Source of the DNA: an uncultured Eubacterium sp.
Lineage (GTDB): Bacteria; Bacillota; Clostridia; Lachnospirales; Lachnospiraceae
NCBI GenBank assembly: GCA_900548465.1
Contig: URKY01000047.1
Coordinates: 1 to 15,947 of the forward strand
Reading direction: 5' to 3'
DNA: 15,947 bases
Positions within the stretch are counted from its first letter, which is position 1, and the number at the start of each line of letters is the position of its first letter. Positions 1-6,978 of this stretch are shown piece after piece. A program made the position numbers and the translations under genes. The notes below the pieces were generated by a model, which saw only the letters and a list, made by a program, of their open reading frames with translations, did not search any database and was not told the DNA's origin.

Positions 1-886
1 CCCAGCCGTCAACAATTCCATCTTCAACAAGCTTCTTAATATATCTCTTACCTGTAACAACATTTGTAAGATATAATTTTGCGAATTCAATCTGTCTTGG
101 TGGATTCGGATATTCAAGTTCCGTTACAACCCAGTCGTACAAAGGTCTATGATCCTCAAATTCAAGTGTACAGATTGAATGGGTTACACCTTCAATAGCA
201 TCTTCAATAGGATGAGCAAAATCATACATTGGATAGATGCACCATTTATCTCCTGTATTGTGATGTGTCATATGAGCAACCCTGTAAATAATAGGATCTC
301 TCATATTAATATTGGGACTTGACATATCTATCTTAGCTCTTAGAACCTTTTCTCCATCCTTATACACACCATTTTTCATGTTTTCAAATAATTGTAGATT
401 TTCTTCTACACTTCTGTCTCTGTAAGGGCTGTTCTTTCCAGGCTCTTTAAGTGTTCCTCTATATTCACGAATTTCATCAGCACTTAAATCACAAACATAA
501 GCCTTACCTTTTTTTATTAATTTAACTGCAGCCTCATACATCTGATCAAAATAGTTTGAGGCAAAGAATAATCTGTCTTCCCAATCAGCCCCAAGCCATT
601 TGATATCTTCTAAAATAGAATTAACAAACTCCTCTTTTTCCTTTGTAGGGTTTGTATCATCAAAACGCATATTGAATTTTCCGTTATATTCTTTAGCTAA
701 ACCATAATTTAAAAGTATAGACTTAGCATGTCCAATATGCAGATATCCGTTTGGTTCCGGCGGAAATCTGGTCTGAACATGATCAAATCTTCCTTCCTCT
801 AAATCTTTATCGATTATCTGCTCAATAAAATTCTTTGATTCAGTTTTTTCTAACTCATTATTTGAATTATTGTTCTCTATTCCCAT
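1..886 (-). CDS. glnS: Glutaminyl-tRNA synthetase, 5' two thirds (cut by window start)
   Basis: Class I aminoacyl-tRNA synthetase that charges tRNA-Gln with glutamine in the cytoplasm. I translated 295 codons from the ATG at 886, which follows a GGAGG ribosome binding site at 4-5 nt. The nucleotide-binding motif [13 protein letters not shown] is at residues 41-53, followed by RFDDTNP, the acceptor-binding region, and the end of the catalytic domain near GIVDGW. The C-terminal anticodon-binding barrels lie outside the window. The second class I signature, usually VMSKR in GlnRS, reads VTGKR at residues 277-281: the catalytic Lys280 is kept but Met and Ser are changed. The family assignment is firm because the [16 protein letters not shown] stretch separates GlnRS from GluRS. 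The gene has its own promoter and stands alone. Confidence 0.96.
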   Translation of the reverse strand, partial: MGIENNNSNNELEKTESKNFIEQIIDKDLEEGRFDHVQTRFPPEPNGYLHIGHAKSILLNYGLAKEYNGKFNMRFDDTNPTKEKEEFVNSILEDIKWLGADWEDRLFFASNYFDQMYEAAVKLIKKGKAYVCDLSADEIREYRGTLKEPGKNSPYRDRSVEENLQLFENMKNGVYKDGEKVLRAKIDMSSPNINMRDPIIYRVAHMTHHNTGDKWCIYPMYDFAHPIEDAIEGVTHSICTLEFEDHRPLYDWVVTELEYPNPPRQIEFAKLYLTNVVTGKRYIKKLVEDGIVDGW

Positions 887-923
887 AATTTCCTCCAGTG
901 TTACTATTTTCACAATCCTAAGA

Positions 924-952
924 ATTATACACTAAATGTATATCTATTTCAA
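924..952 (-). promoter_or_regulatory. Housekeeping (sigma-A) promoter of glnS
   Basis: On the minus strand, TTGAAA (952-947) is followed after 17 bp by a perfect TATAAT (929-924). The predicted start is near 917, giving a leader of about 30 nt that contains the GGAGG site. There is no room for a T-box riboswitch, so tRNA-sensing control of this synthetase is not seen. Confidence 0.8.
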
Positions 953-958
953 CATTTA

Positions 959-1000
959 AATAAAACAGGTCAGGCAATTATGTACCCGACCTGTCTTATT
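959..1000 (-). terminator. Rho-independent terminator of the 3D-domain gene
   Basis: Arms 1000-985 and 974-959 form a 16-bp stem with a 10-nt loop. Two pairs are G-U when read as minus-strand RNA, and these are A-C mismatches on the plus strand, so the structure belongs to the minus strand. It begins 17 nt after the stop of the gene at 1017-1643 and ends in a T-rich run (TTTTATTTAAA). It insulates the glnS promoter, which starts 7 bp further on. Confidence 0.85.
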
Positions 1001-1016
1001 AATATTCAATTGTATC

Positions 1017-1643
1017 TTATCTTACTGTGTAAACATCACAGTATCTTACTCCCCATTCAAGTGCCTTTGCGTGAGAACTGAAGAAAACATCGATTCTGTT
1101 TCCTCTTATTGCACCACCTCTGTCTTCCACTGTATAAGTGTGACCGTTAATTACAACCTTTGTTCCAAAAGGTAATTTTGATGTGTCCGCTGCAATAGTT
1201 CTACCTGCCGTAGCTTTTGTTCCTGAAGCTGTTATACCTGTTGTTTTTCCACAACAACTTGAACAACCACAATATCCTGTAATTTTAAAAGTTCCAATTT
1301 TTTTGTATTTTGTTTTATTAGCTTTTTTGTTTTTCTTTGCGCTTTTAGCTGCTGTTTTCTTAACTTTCCTGTTTTTTTCAATAAGAACTGTGTTTTCCTT
1401 TTCCTCTGTCTTTATTGAAACAACATCATTTGTATTTATAAAACTGGCACTTTTTGTCAATTTTTGAAAATCATTAGAAGATTTCAAAATTGTTTCGTTA
1501 TTGGCCGTCTTCGAAATTGTTGTTACATCTTTGTTAACATTTCCTGCACTAAATCTGTCAACAATTAATAAGCTTGCTGCAACTGCAATACAAAGTGTAA
1601 CTGATAAAATCAGTGAGCCGGCAATAAGTTTTGTCTTTTTCAT
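1017..1643 (-). CDS. Exported 3D-domain peptidoglycan hydrolase (YocH-like)
   Basis: Predicted cell-wall lytic enzyme of 208 aa. An N-terminal hydrophobic segment (about residues 5-27) acts as a signal or membrane anchor. A low-complexity Lys-rich linker follows (about 85-115, with many KK pairs), suited to binding anionic wall polymer. The C-terminal 3D domain (about 117-208) is the double-psi barrel shared with MltA-type lytic transglycosylases. The three family aspartates are visible: D153 in AADT, D174 in VEDRGG and D185 in RIDVF. Four clustered cysteines (C125, C127, C130, C131) and C202 could form disulfides. I chose the ATG at 1643 because AAAGGAG sits 8 nt upstream. A GTG nine bases earlier would put the ribosome binding site inside the gene. 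Whether it cleaves glycan strands is inferred from the family. Confidence 0.88.
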   Translation of the reverse strand: MKKTKLIAGSLILSVTLCIAVAASLLIVDRFSAGNVNKDVTTISKTANNETILKSSNDFQKLTKSASFINTNDVVSIKTEEKENTVLIEKNRKVKKTAAKSAKKNKKANKTKYKKIGTFKITGYCGCSSCCGKTTGITASGTKATAGRTIAADTSKLPFGTKVVINGHTYTVEDRGGAIRGNRIDVFFSSHAKALEWGVRYCDVYTVR

Positions 1644-1685
1644 AAAATACACTCCTTTTGTCGCAAAATTTGAACGACAATGAGT

Positions 1686-1714
1686 ATATTACACGTTTTG
1701 TTACACTTTGTCAA
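1686..1714 (-). promoter_or_regulatory. Promoter of the 3D-domain hydrolase
   Basis: A perfect -35 TTGACA (1714-1709) is separated by exactly 17 bp from TAATAT (1691-1686, 4 of 6 matches to TATAAT). The likely start is near 1679, leaving a leader of about 35 nt with the AAAGGAG site. The LCP gene upstream ends at 1782 with no clear terminator, so some read-through is possible. Confidence 0.7.
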
Positions 1715-1737
1715 GAGAATGTTACAATTATGTTACA
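1700..1737 (-). promoter_or_regulatory. Phased TGTAAC repeats: candidate WalR (YycF) operator
   Basis: The minus strand reads TGTAAC-N5-TGTAAC at 1737-1721, an exact match to the published WalR box TGTWAH-N5-TGTWAH. A third TGTAAC lies 21 bp further on (1705-1700), inside the promoter spacer, so the repeats are spaced 11 and 21 bp, on one helical face. The box ends 6 bp before the -35, centred about 50 bp upstream of the predicted start, which suits an activator. B. subtilis WalR controls wall hydrolases including the 3D-domain protein YocH. That this organism has a WalR is inferred. Confidence 0.55.
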
Positions 1738-1781
1738 TTAACATGTTTTATTGAAACTTTTTATTTACGAAATGTACCATA

Positions 1782-3344
1782 TTATTCAACTTTTTCTGTA
1801 ACTTCTTTTACTTTTTTGTTGTTTTTATTTTGTGACAGCATTTTCTTTGCTGCATCAATTGTGCTTTCGTCAGGATACATAACATACGCTCTCTTACTTG
1901 GTACAGAATAAGTAAACTCTGATGCCCCTCTTCCTGTAATGCTGTAAGTTGTCACTTTCCAGCTTGGTGCAGTATTTAACTGAAATTTTACAAGGGACTT
2001 AATGCTGTCCTTATTCATATTTGTCTGGAAGCTTTTGCTTACATCATTTAAAATCTTGTCATAATTGTTAAGTAAAGCTGTAGACTGACATTTTTTTATA
2101 ACAGCTTCTATTACTTTCATCTGGTCTCTTCCCCTCTGGTGGTCGCCATCTGCAAAAGCATGTCTTTCCCTTGCAAACCACAGTGCTTCAATTCCACTAA
2201 GATTTTCATTCAGTCCCTGATGATAACTGTGTCCATGGGTGCTGAAATCATAATCGGACTGAACATCAACACCGCCTAAGGCATCTATTATATCCACAAA
2301 GCCCGTAAAATTCATTCTTACATAATAATCAAATTTGATGTCATATAGCATTTCCAACGTTTTCATTGAAACATCTATTCCATATATTCCTGCATGAGTA
2401 AGTTTATCCTTTACGCCGTTTGAAATAGACAAAGGAACATAGCAGTCTCTTGGTGTGGATATCAAAATAATTCTATGGGTAAGAGGGTTAACTGACATAA
2501 TTATATTAACATCACTTCTGCTCTTTACTGTCACATCTCCTTCTGTGTCAATTCCACTTATATAAACATTAAAACATCTCTTAGTAACATTTCCAGGGTC
2601 TGACATCGCTGCCAAAGCATTTTTTACTGTAATCGAATAGATACATTTAATTTTTGAGTCAAATTTCGCATATGTTCCATCTAATTTTCCATTATTATCA
2701 TCGTCACCGGCTGATTTAATGGTGTCAATCAATGACTGATTAAGAATTATAGCCTTAACCTGTCCATTTAATAATGCATCTGCTAAATGAGAAGGATCAT
2801 CTATCTTCTGTTTTTTTATTACTTTTCCTAATTCACTCTCAATGGAATTAACAACTGTTGTTGTGTCATCTGATGCATATTTAAGACAATATCCTACGTT
2901 ATAATCCGCTACATCTGACAATTTTTCTGCCCCATCATCTTTCAAAACGTAAACACCATATTCATCTGTTGCAAGTTGCGAATTTTCAACTATTTTGTCG
3001 AGAGTTTTCTCCGTGGTGCTGATTTTGTCTTTAATTTCACCGTTATAAACTACTCCCAAAATACCAACAACGACTAATGCCACTGTCAAAACTGCTGACA
3101 TAACAATAGATGCAATGGCTGATTTCTTTCCCCATTTTATAACAAAGGGAATAATTACCAGTACAACAAGAATGATTTCTGCAAAAATAATATATTTTAC
3201 AGGCAAATATTCTAAAACAATATAATCTTTATATGACACTATATTATATAAAACAATTTCCACAAAAATCGTTGCCAAAACTGCACATATATTAACAATC
3301 AATGCTGCAATTCCTAATTTTTTGCTAAGTCTTTTCTCTTTCAT
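1782..3344 (-). CDS. LCP (LytR-CpsA-Psr) family wall glycopolymer transferase
   Basis: Membrane enzyme of 520 aa expected to move a lipid-linked glycopolymer (teichoic acid or capsule) onto peptidoglycan outside the cell. Three hydrophobic segments (about 11-35, 49-70, 75-100) anchor it. An outer accessory domain (about 125-245) resembles the N-terminal domain of CpsA-type proteins, with the LNGQVKAIILN stretch at 192-202. The LCP domain spans about 255-420: SRSDVN at 275-280, STPRD at 296-300, DALGGVDV at 354-361, ARER at 391-394 and DHQRGRDQ at 401-408 supply the arginines and aspartates that bind pyrophosphate and metal. Residues 214-222 (DDDNNGKLD) look like a calcium loop. Start: ATG with GGAGG 4 nt upstream. 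Old names call such proteins transcriptional regulators; the domain is enzymatic. Confidence 0.92.
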   Translation of the reverse strand: MKEKRLSKKLGIAALIVNICAVLATIFVEIVLYNIVSYKDYIVLEYLPVKYIIFAEIILVVLVIIPFVIKWGKKSAIASIVMSAVLTVALVVVGILGVVYNGEIKDKISTTEKTLDKIVENSQLATDEYGVYVLKDDGAEKLSDVADYNVGYCLKYASDDTTTVVNSIESELGKVIKKQKIDDPSHLADALLNGQVKAIILNQSLIDTIKSAGDDDNNGKLDGTYAKFDSKIKCIYSITVKNALAAMSDPGNVTKRCFNVYISGIDTEGDVTVKSRSDVNIIMSVNPLTHRIILISTPRDCYVPLSISNGVKDKLTHAGIYGIDVSMKTLEMLYDIKFDYYVRMNFTGFVDIIDALGGVDVQSDYDFSTHGHSYHQGLNENLSGIEALWFARERHAFADGDHQRGRDQMKVIEAVIKKCQSTALLNNYDKILNDVSKSFQTNMNKDSIKSLVKFQLNTAPSWKVTTYSITGRGASEFTYSVPSKRAYVMYPDESTIDAAKKMLSQNKNNKKVKEVTEKVE

Positions 3345-3395
3345 ATTTCCTCCAATGTATATTCATATATTATCCTTTTGGACTAATTATCTGAT

Positions 3396-3404
3396 AGTAT
3401 ACCA
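3396..3404 (-). promoter_or_regulatory. Extended -10 promoter of the LCP gene
   Basis: The minus strand reads TGG-TATACT (3404-3396), an extended -10 element with 5 of 6 matches to TATAAT. No good -35 is seen 16-18 bp upstream, which extended -10 promoters tolerate. It faces away from the dpaA promoter in the same intergenic region. Confidence 0.5.
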
Positions 3405-3438
3405 TTTAATTAAGAAAATAAAAATACCCATTATCCGG

Positions 3439-3466
3439 TACAGTATTTTTTTTTCAGCATACTCTA
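3439..3466 (+). promoter_or_regulatory. Candidate sigma-K promoter of dpaA-dpaB-asnB
   Basis: CATACTCTA (3458-3466) matches the sigma-K -10 consensus CATANNNTA at every fixed position. TACA (3439-3442) fits the loose -35 (HACM), with a spacer of 15 bp, one less than the usual 16-17. B. subtilis transcribes the dipicolinate synthase operon spoVF with sigma-K, so the match is expected biologically. The predicted start falls at about 3471-3473, right at the GGAGG site, giving a very short leader. This is the weakest point of the call. Confidence 0.5.
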
Positions 3467-3482
3467 AATTATGGAGGTGTTT

Positions 3483-4310
3483 ATGAAGAAATTTGCAATA
3501 TTATCAGTTGATAAAAGACAACAATATATAAAAGATTTTTTGACGAAATCAGGTGCAAATGCATATATTAAAACCACAATGGATTTTAACAACGATGATT
3601 ATATAGTATGTGGAACACCTTTCTCAAAAAATAATGAATATTTAAACTGTGACTTTTATTCCAGTTATCCAATTAAAACTTTCAGTAGTTTATTAAAGCC
3701 CGGGCAAATTGTTTTTGGTGGAAATATTCCAAAATCTGTCATTGATATTAATAATGTAAAATTTGTGGATGTTTTGGCTGACGAAAATGTCGTATGGAAT
3801 AATTCAATGCTTACAGCTGAAGGTTTAATTTCAAAAATAATTGAAAATACTGATTATTCTATTTGTAATTCCTGCTGTCTGATTATCGGTTTTGGAAAAT
3901 GTGGCACTAATATTGCCTCAAGGCTTCAGCTTCTTGGATGTGAAGTTACAATATATGACCACACTCCCGCCCACTTAAGCCAAGCAGAATCTTTCGGATA
4001 TAAAACACAGGTATATGAAAATCTTATTTATAATATTAATAATTTTGATTTTATTATAAATACAGTAGAAAATCCGGTTTTAAAGCAGGAACATTTCATA
4101 AAAATCAAAAGTACCTGTTCTATCTTCGATATTGCTTCCGGAAATAGAGCTTTTGATAAAGAATTACTGCAAAAATATAATTTATCTCTTATTACATGCC
4201 CCGGACTTCCCGGTGCAACGTCACCAAAATCTGCCGGGGAATTAATTGCGAAAAGCATAATTTCATATTTAGAAAGGAATGAGATAAATGGTGCACAATT
4301 TCAAAGATAA
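3483..4310 (+). CDS. dpaA: Dipicolinate synthase subunit A
   Basis: Together with DpaB it makes dipicolinic acid from a lysine-pathway intermediate (4-hydroxytetrahydrodipicolinate or its dehydrated form) in the mother cell. The acid is then loaded with calcium into the spore core. The protein is 275 aa. A Rossmann nucleotide loop IIGFGKCG is at 134-141, preceded by the family signature TAEGLI (111-116), and the C-terminal block CPGLPGATSPKSAGELIA is at 239-256. This resembles B. subtilis SpoVFA over its whole length. I chose the ATG at 3483: GGAGGTG sits 5-6 nt before it, whereas an in-frame ATG at 3471 overlaps that site and probably the transcription start. The last 23 bases overlap dpaB, which points to coupled translation. 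Confidence 0.94.
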   Translation: MKKFAILSVDKRQQYIKDFLTKSGANAYIKTTMDFNNDDYIVCGTPFSKNNEYLNCDFYSSYPIKTFSSLLKPGQIVFGGNIPKSVIDINNVKFVDVLADENVVWNNSMLTAEGLISKIIENTDYSICNSCCLIIGFGKCGTNIASRLQLLGCEVTIYDHTPAHLSQAESFGYKTQVYENLIYNINNFDFIINTVENPVLKQEHFIKIKSTCSIFDIASGNRAFDKELLQKYNLSLITCPGLPGATSPKSAGELIAKSIISYLERNEINGAQFQR

Positions 4311-4893
4311 AAATATTGGTGTAGGAATCACAGGTTCATACTGTACCTACAAAAAAGTTTTTGAACAGTTAAAACGACTTGCAGATACAGGGGCTAATAT
4401 CTTTACCATTTTTTCCGACAACGCATCTACTACAGATTCCCGTTTTGGAAAAAGTAAGGATTTCCTTAAACTTGCCGAAGAAATAAGTGGCAAACCACCT
4501 ATTACTACAATACCTGATGCAGAACCCATTGGTCCTAAATCTATGCTTGATATTCTGATAATTGCTCCATGTACGGGAAACACATTGTCAAAACTTGCAA
4601 ACGGTATCTCAGATACCCCTGTCTTAATGGCAGCCAAAGCTCACCTTAGAAATAATCGTCCTTTAGTAATTTTTCTCAGCACGAATGATGCTTTAGGGAT
4701 GAATTTGAAAAACATCGGAATACTTCTTAATACAAAGAATATATTCTTTGTTCCATTTGGTCAGGATAATTATATTACCAAGCCAAATTCCATGATTGCA
4801 CACGTTGACCTTATTGAAGAAACAATTGAAAAAGCATTGGGAGGCAGACAAATCCAGCCTGTTATAAAAAGCCCACATGTTACCATATTATAA
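4288..4893 (+). CDS. dpaB: Dipicolinate synthase subunit B
   Basis: Flavoprotein-type partner of DpaA, 201 aa, close to the usual length of about 200. GVGITGSYCTY (11-21) is the N-terminal nucleotide/flavin loop of the flavoprotein fold. IIAPCTGNTLSKLANGISD (91-109) and the PVLMAAKAHLR stretch (111-121) are typical of SpoVFB. It starts inside the end of dpaA with AAAGGA about 9 nt upstream and ends 20 nt before asnB, so the three genes should share one transcript. Its presence together with DpaA shows the organism uses the dedicated synthase and not the EtfA route of some clostridia. Confidence 0.94.
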   Translation: MVHNFKDKNIGVGITGSYCTYKKVFEQLKRLADTGANIFTIFSDNASTTDSRFGKSKDFLKLAEEISGKPPITTIPDAEPIGPKSMLDILIIAPCTGNTLSKLANGISDTPVLMAAKAHLRNNRPLVIFLSTNDALGMNLKNIGILLNTKNIFFVPFGQDNYITKPNSMIAHVDLIEETIEKALGGRQIQPVIKSPHVTIL

Positions 4894-4913
4894 TGATATT
4901 TTAGGAGTTATTT

Positions 4914-6758
4914 ATGTGCGGTATTGCTGGTTTTTTTCAAACTAAACATGATGTATTTAAGGATTATTCATTTAATCTGTTAAAAAACCGACTGATAAAC
5001 ATGAAAAATTCTATTAAACATCGCGGACCTAATGATGATGATATATTTATGCGGGGATTTGCCGGTTTTTGCCACACCCGTCTTTCCATTCGTGACATTA
5101 AAGGCGGACATCAGCCAATGACCAGAAAATATAACGGGGACATTGCAACTATTGTGTATAATGGGGAACTCTATAACGCAGAGGAACTTAAAAGCCGTCT
5201 TATGGCATATGACATAGATTTAAGAACAACCAGCGATACCGAAATAATTCTTTACTGCTACCTTGTTTTTGGAACAAAAATCTTTAAAGATTTTAATGGT
5301 ATTTTTGCATTTGCCATATATGACAATAATAAATTAATTGTTGCCAGAGACCATGCGGGAGTTAAGCCGCTGTTCTACTACACTGATGAAAAGCAGTTTA
5401 TTTTCGCATCGGAAATTAAGGCTATATTTGAATACGGTATTACTCCTGAGCTTGACAATAACAGTTGGTGTGAAATCATTGCTCTTGGTCCTGCACATAC
5501 TCTTGGCAATGGAGTTTTTAAAGGAATAAAGGAAGTTCTTCCAGGACATTTTCTTTCCATAAAAACTGATTACACTAAAAACATCATTATGGAGGATTGT
5601 TGTTTCTGGAGTTTAAAAAGCTGTCTCCATACTGAAAATTATGAGGAAACCGTCTCCCACTGTAATTACCTTATAAATGACAGTATTAAAAGACAAATGG
5701 TATCTGATATACCTATATGTACATTTCTATCAGGTGGGTTAGATTCAAGTCTTGTATCAGCAATTGTCAGCGAAAATCTTGGTGAAAAGAAATTAAATAC
5801 TTTTTCTTTTGATTTTGTTGACAATGATATAAATTTTAAATCTAATTCTTTTCAATCCACAAGAGATAAACCTTTCGTAGATATTATGACTAATCATATT
5901 AAAAGCAATCATACTTATCTGGAGTGTGACAATATTGAACAGATTAACTGTTTATTTAAGGCAGTTGACGCCAGAGATATGCCATGTATGGCTGATGTGG
6001 AATCCTCTATGCTATATTTTTGTAATCTCGTTTCCAGAAGCTGTAAAGTAACCTTAACCGGGGAATGTGCAGATGAAATTTTCGGAGGGTATCCCTGGTT
6101 TCATAGAAAAGACTTATTATATAAAGATAATTTTCCATGGTCCTATGACATGTCTGCCAGATGTTCTGTATTTAAGGATGAGTTTATTAATGAACTGAAT
6201 CTTAAAGAATACAATTATGACGCTTATAAAACAAGCATTAATCAATGTCCTCTGTTAGATGGTGAAAATGAAAAAGAAGTTTATAGGAGAAAAATTTCAT
6301 GGCTTAATATCCGTTGGTTTATGATGACTCTTCTTAACCGAATGGATCGATGCAGCATGTATTCAGGACTTGAAGCCCGTGTTCCATTTGCTGATTACCG
6401 TATTCTTGAATATGTATTTAACGTTCCGTGGGAATATAAATGTCATAATAATCAAACTAAAAGTCTTCTTGTAGAATGTGGCAAAACTCATCTTCCACCG
6501 GAAATATTGTATAGAAAAAAGAGTCCTTATCCTAAAACATACGACCCTAATTACGAAAATCTCTTATCTGATATGCTGTTAGAGGAATACAGTGATAACA
6601 GTAGACTTCAGGATATAATTGATTACAAGAAGTTAACCACCTTCATCTCCAGCTCTAAAGATTATGGAAAACCATGGTATGGACAATTAATGGCCGGACC
6701 ACAAATGCTGGCATACGTTCTACAAATTGGATATTGGTTAAAAAAATATCATTTATAG
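4914..6758 (+). CDS. asnB: Asparagine synthetase (glutamine-hydrolysing), likely sporulation-linked
   Basis: Makes asparagine from aspartate, ATP and glutamine. The protein is 614 aa. The N-terminal class II glutaminase domain has the nucleophile Cys2 exposed after Met removal (MCGIAGFF), HRGPND at 36-41, RLSI at 56-59, and the glutamine-binding VYNGELYN (81-88) and SDTE (107-110). The C-terminal synthetase domain has the PP-loop SGGLDSS (273-279) and the GECADEIFGGY block (383-393). All catalytic motifs are intact. AGGAG lies 6 nt before the ATG. The gene follows dpaB by 20 nt in what looks like a sporulation operon. B. subtilis has a sporulation-specific paralogue of similar type, AsnO (YisO), so the same role is proposed here by context. 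A general housekeeping AsnB cannot be excluded. Confidence 0.93.
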   Translation: MCGIAGFFQTKHDVFKDYSFNLLKNRLINMKNSIKHRGPNDDDIFMRGFAGFCHTRLSIRDIKGGHQPMTRKYNGDIATIVYNGELYNAEELKSRLMAYDIDLRTTSDTEIILYCYLVFGTKIFKDFNGIFAFAIYDNNKLIVARDHAGVKPLFYYTDEKQFIFASEIKAIFEYGITPELDNNSWCEIIALGPAHTLGNGVFKGIKEVLPGHFLSIKTDYTKNIIMEDCCFWSLKSCLHTENYEETVSHCNYLINDSIKRQMVSDIPICTFLSGGLDSSLVSAIVSENLGEKKLNTFSFDFVDNDINFKSNSFQSTRDKPFVDIMTNHIKSNHTYLECDNIEQINCLFKAVDARDMPCMADVESSMLYFCNLVSRSCKVTLTGECADEIFGGYPWFHRKDLLYKDNFPWSYDMSARCSVFKDEFINELNLKEYNYDAYKTSINQCPLLDGENEKEVYRRKISWLNIRWFMMTLLNRMDRCSMYSGLEARVPFADYRILEYVFNVPWEYKCHNNQTKSLLVECGKTHLPPEILYRKKSPYPKTYDPNYENLLSDMLLEEYSDNSRLQDIIDYKKLTTFISSSKDYGKPWYGQLMAGPQMLAYVLQIGYWLKKYHL

Positions 6759-6967
6759 GTATATTGGGGGAGAGGGAGATTATAAAGTACCGACAGAGCA
6801 TTGTCAGAATTTCGTTATTTTTGCAAGCCTAGCTACAATGGCGGAGCACTGTTTGAAGTCGCGAAGCGACTGAGTTTGCGAGAGCCATTGTTAATAGGCG
6901 GCGCAGCAAAAATAGAAATTCGACACGCTTTGCCGGGACTTTATAATCTCCCTCTTCCCCTTTATAC
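6759..6967 (+). repeat. 209-bp nested palindromic element (MITE-like or structured RNA)
   Basis: Almost the whole gap between two convergent genes folds on itself. Outer arms 6759-6788 and 6938-6967 match at 27 of 30 positions. Middle arms 6807-6824 and 6906-6921 share GAATTTC and TATTTTTGC. Inner arms CAATGGC (6836-6842) and GCCATTG (6884-6890) are perfect. The tip is AGTCGC-GAA-GCGACT (6857-6871). An ATTTATA/TATAAAT pair (6751-6757, 6970-6976) extends the symmetry into the last codons of asnB. The GC-rich tip differs from the surroundings. It has no coding potential and could be a non-autonomous mobile element, a bidirectional transcription end, or both. Strand is nominal. Confidence 0.85.
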
Positions 6968-6978
6968 GTTATAAATGA

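Noticed and set aside
1300..1380. T-rich low-complexity tract as a regulatory or repeat element
   Set aside because: It is the coding strand complement of the Lys-rich linker of the 3D-domain protein.
1644..1652. GTG start adding three residues to the 3D-domain protein
   Set aside because: It falls inside the AAAGGAGTG ribosome binding site. The ATG at 1643 is correctly spaced.
3471..3482. ATG at 3471 as start of dpaA
   Set aside because: It overlaps the GGAGG that serves the ATG at 3483 and lies at the predicted transcription start.
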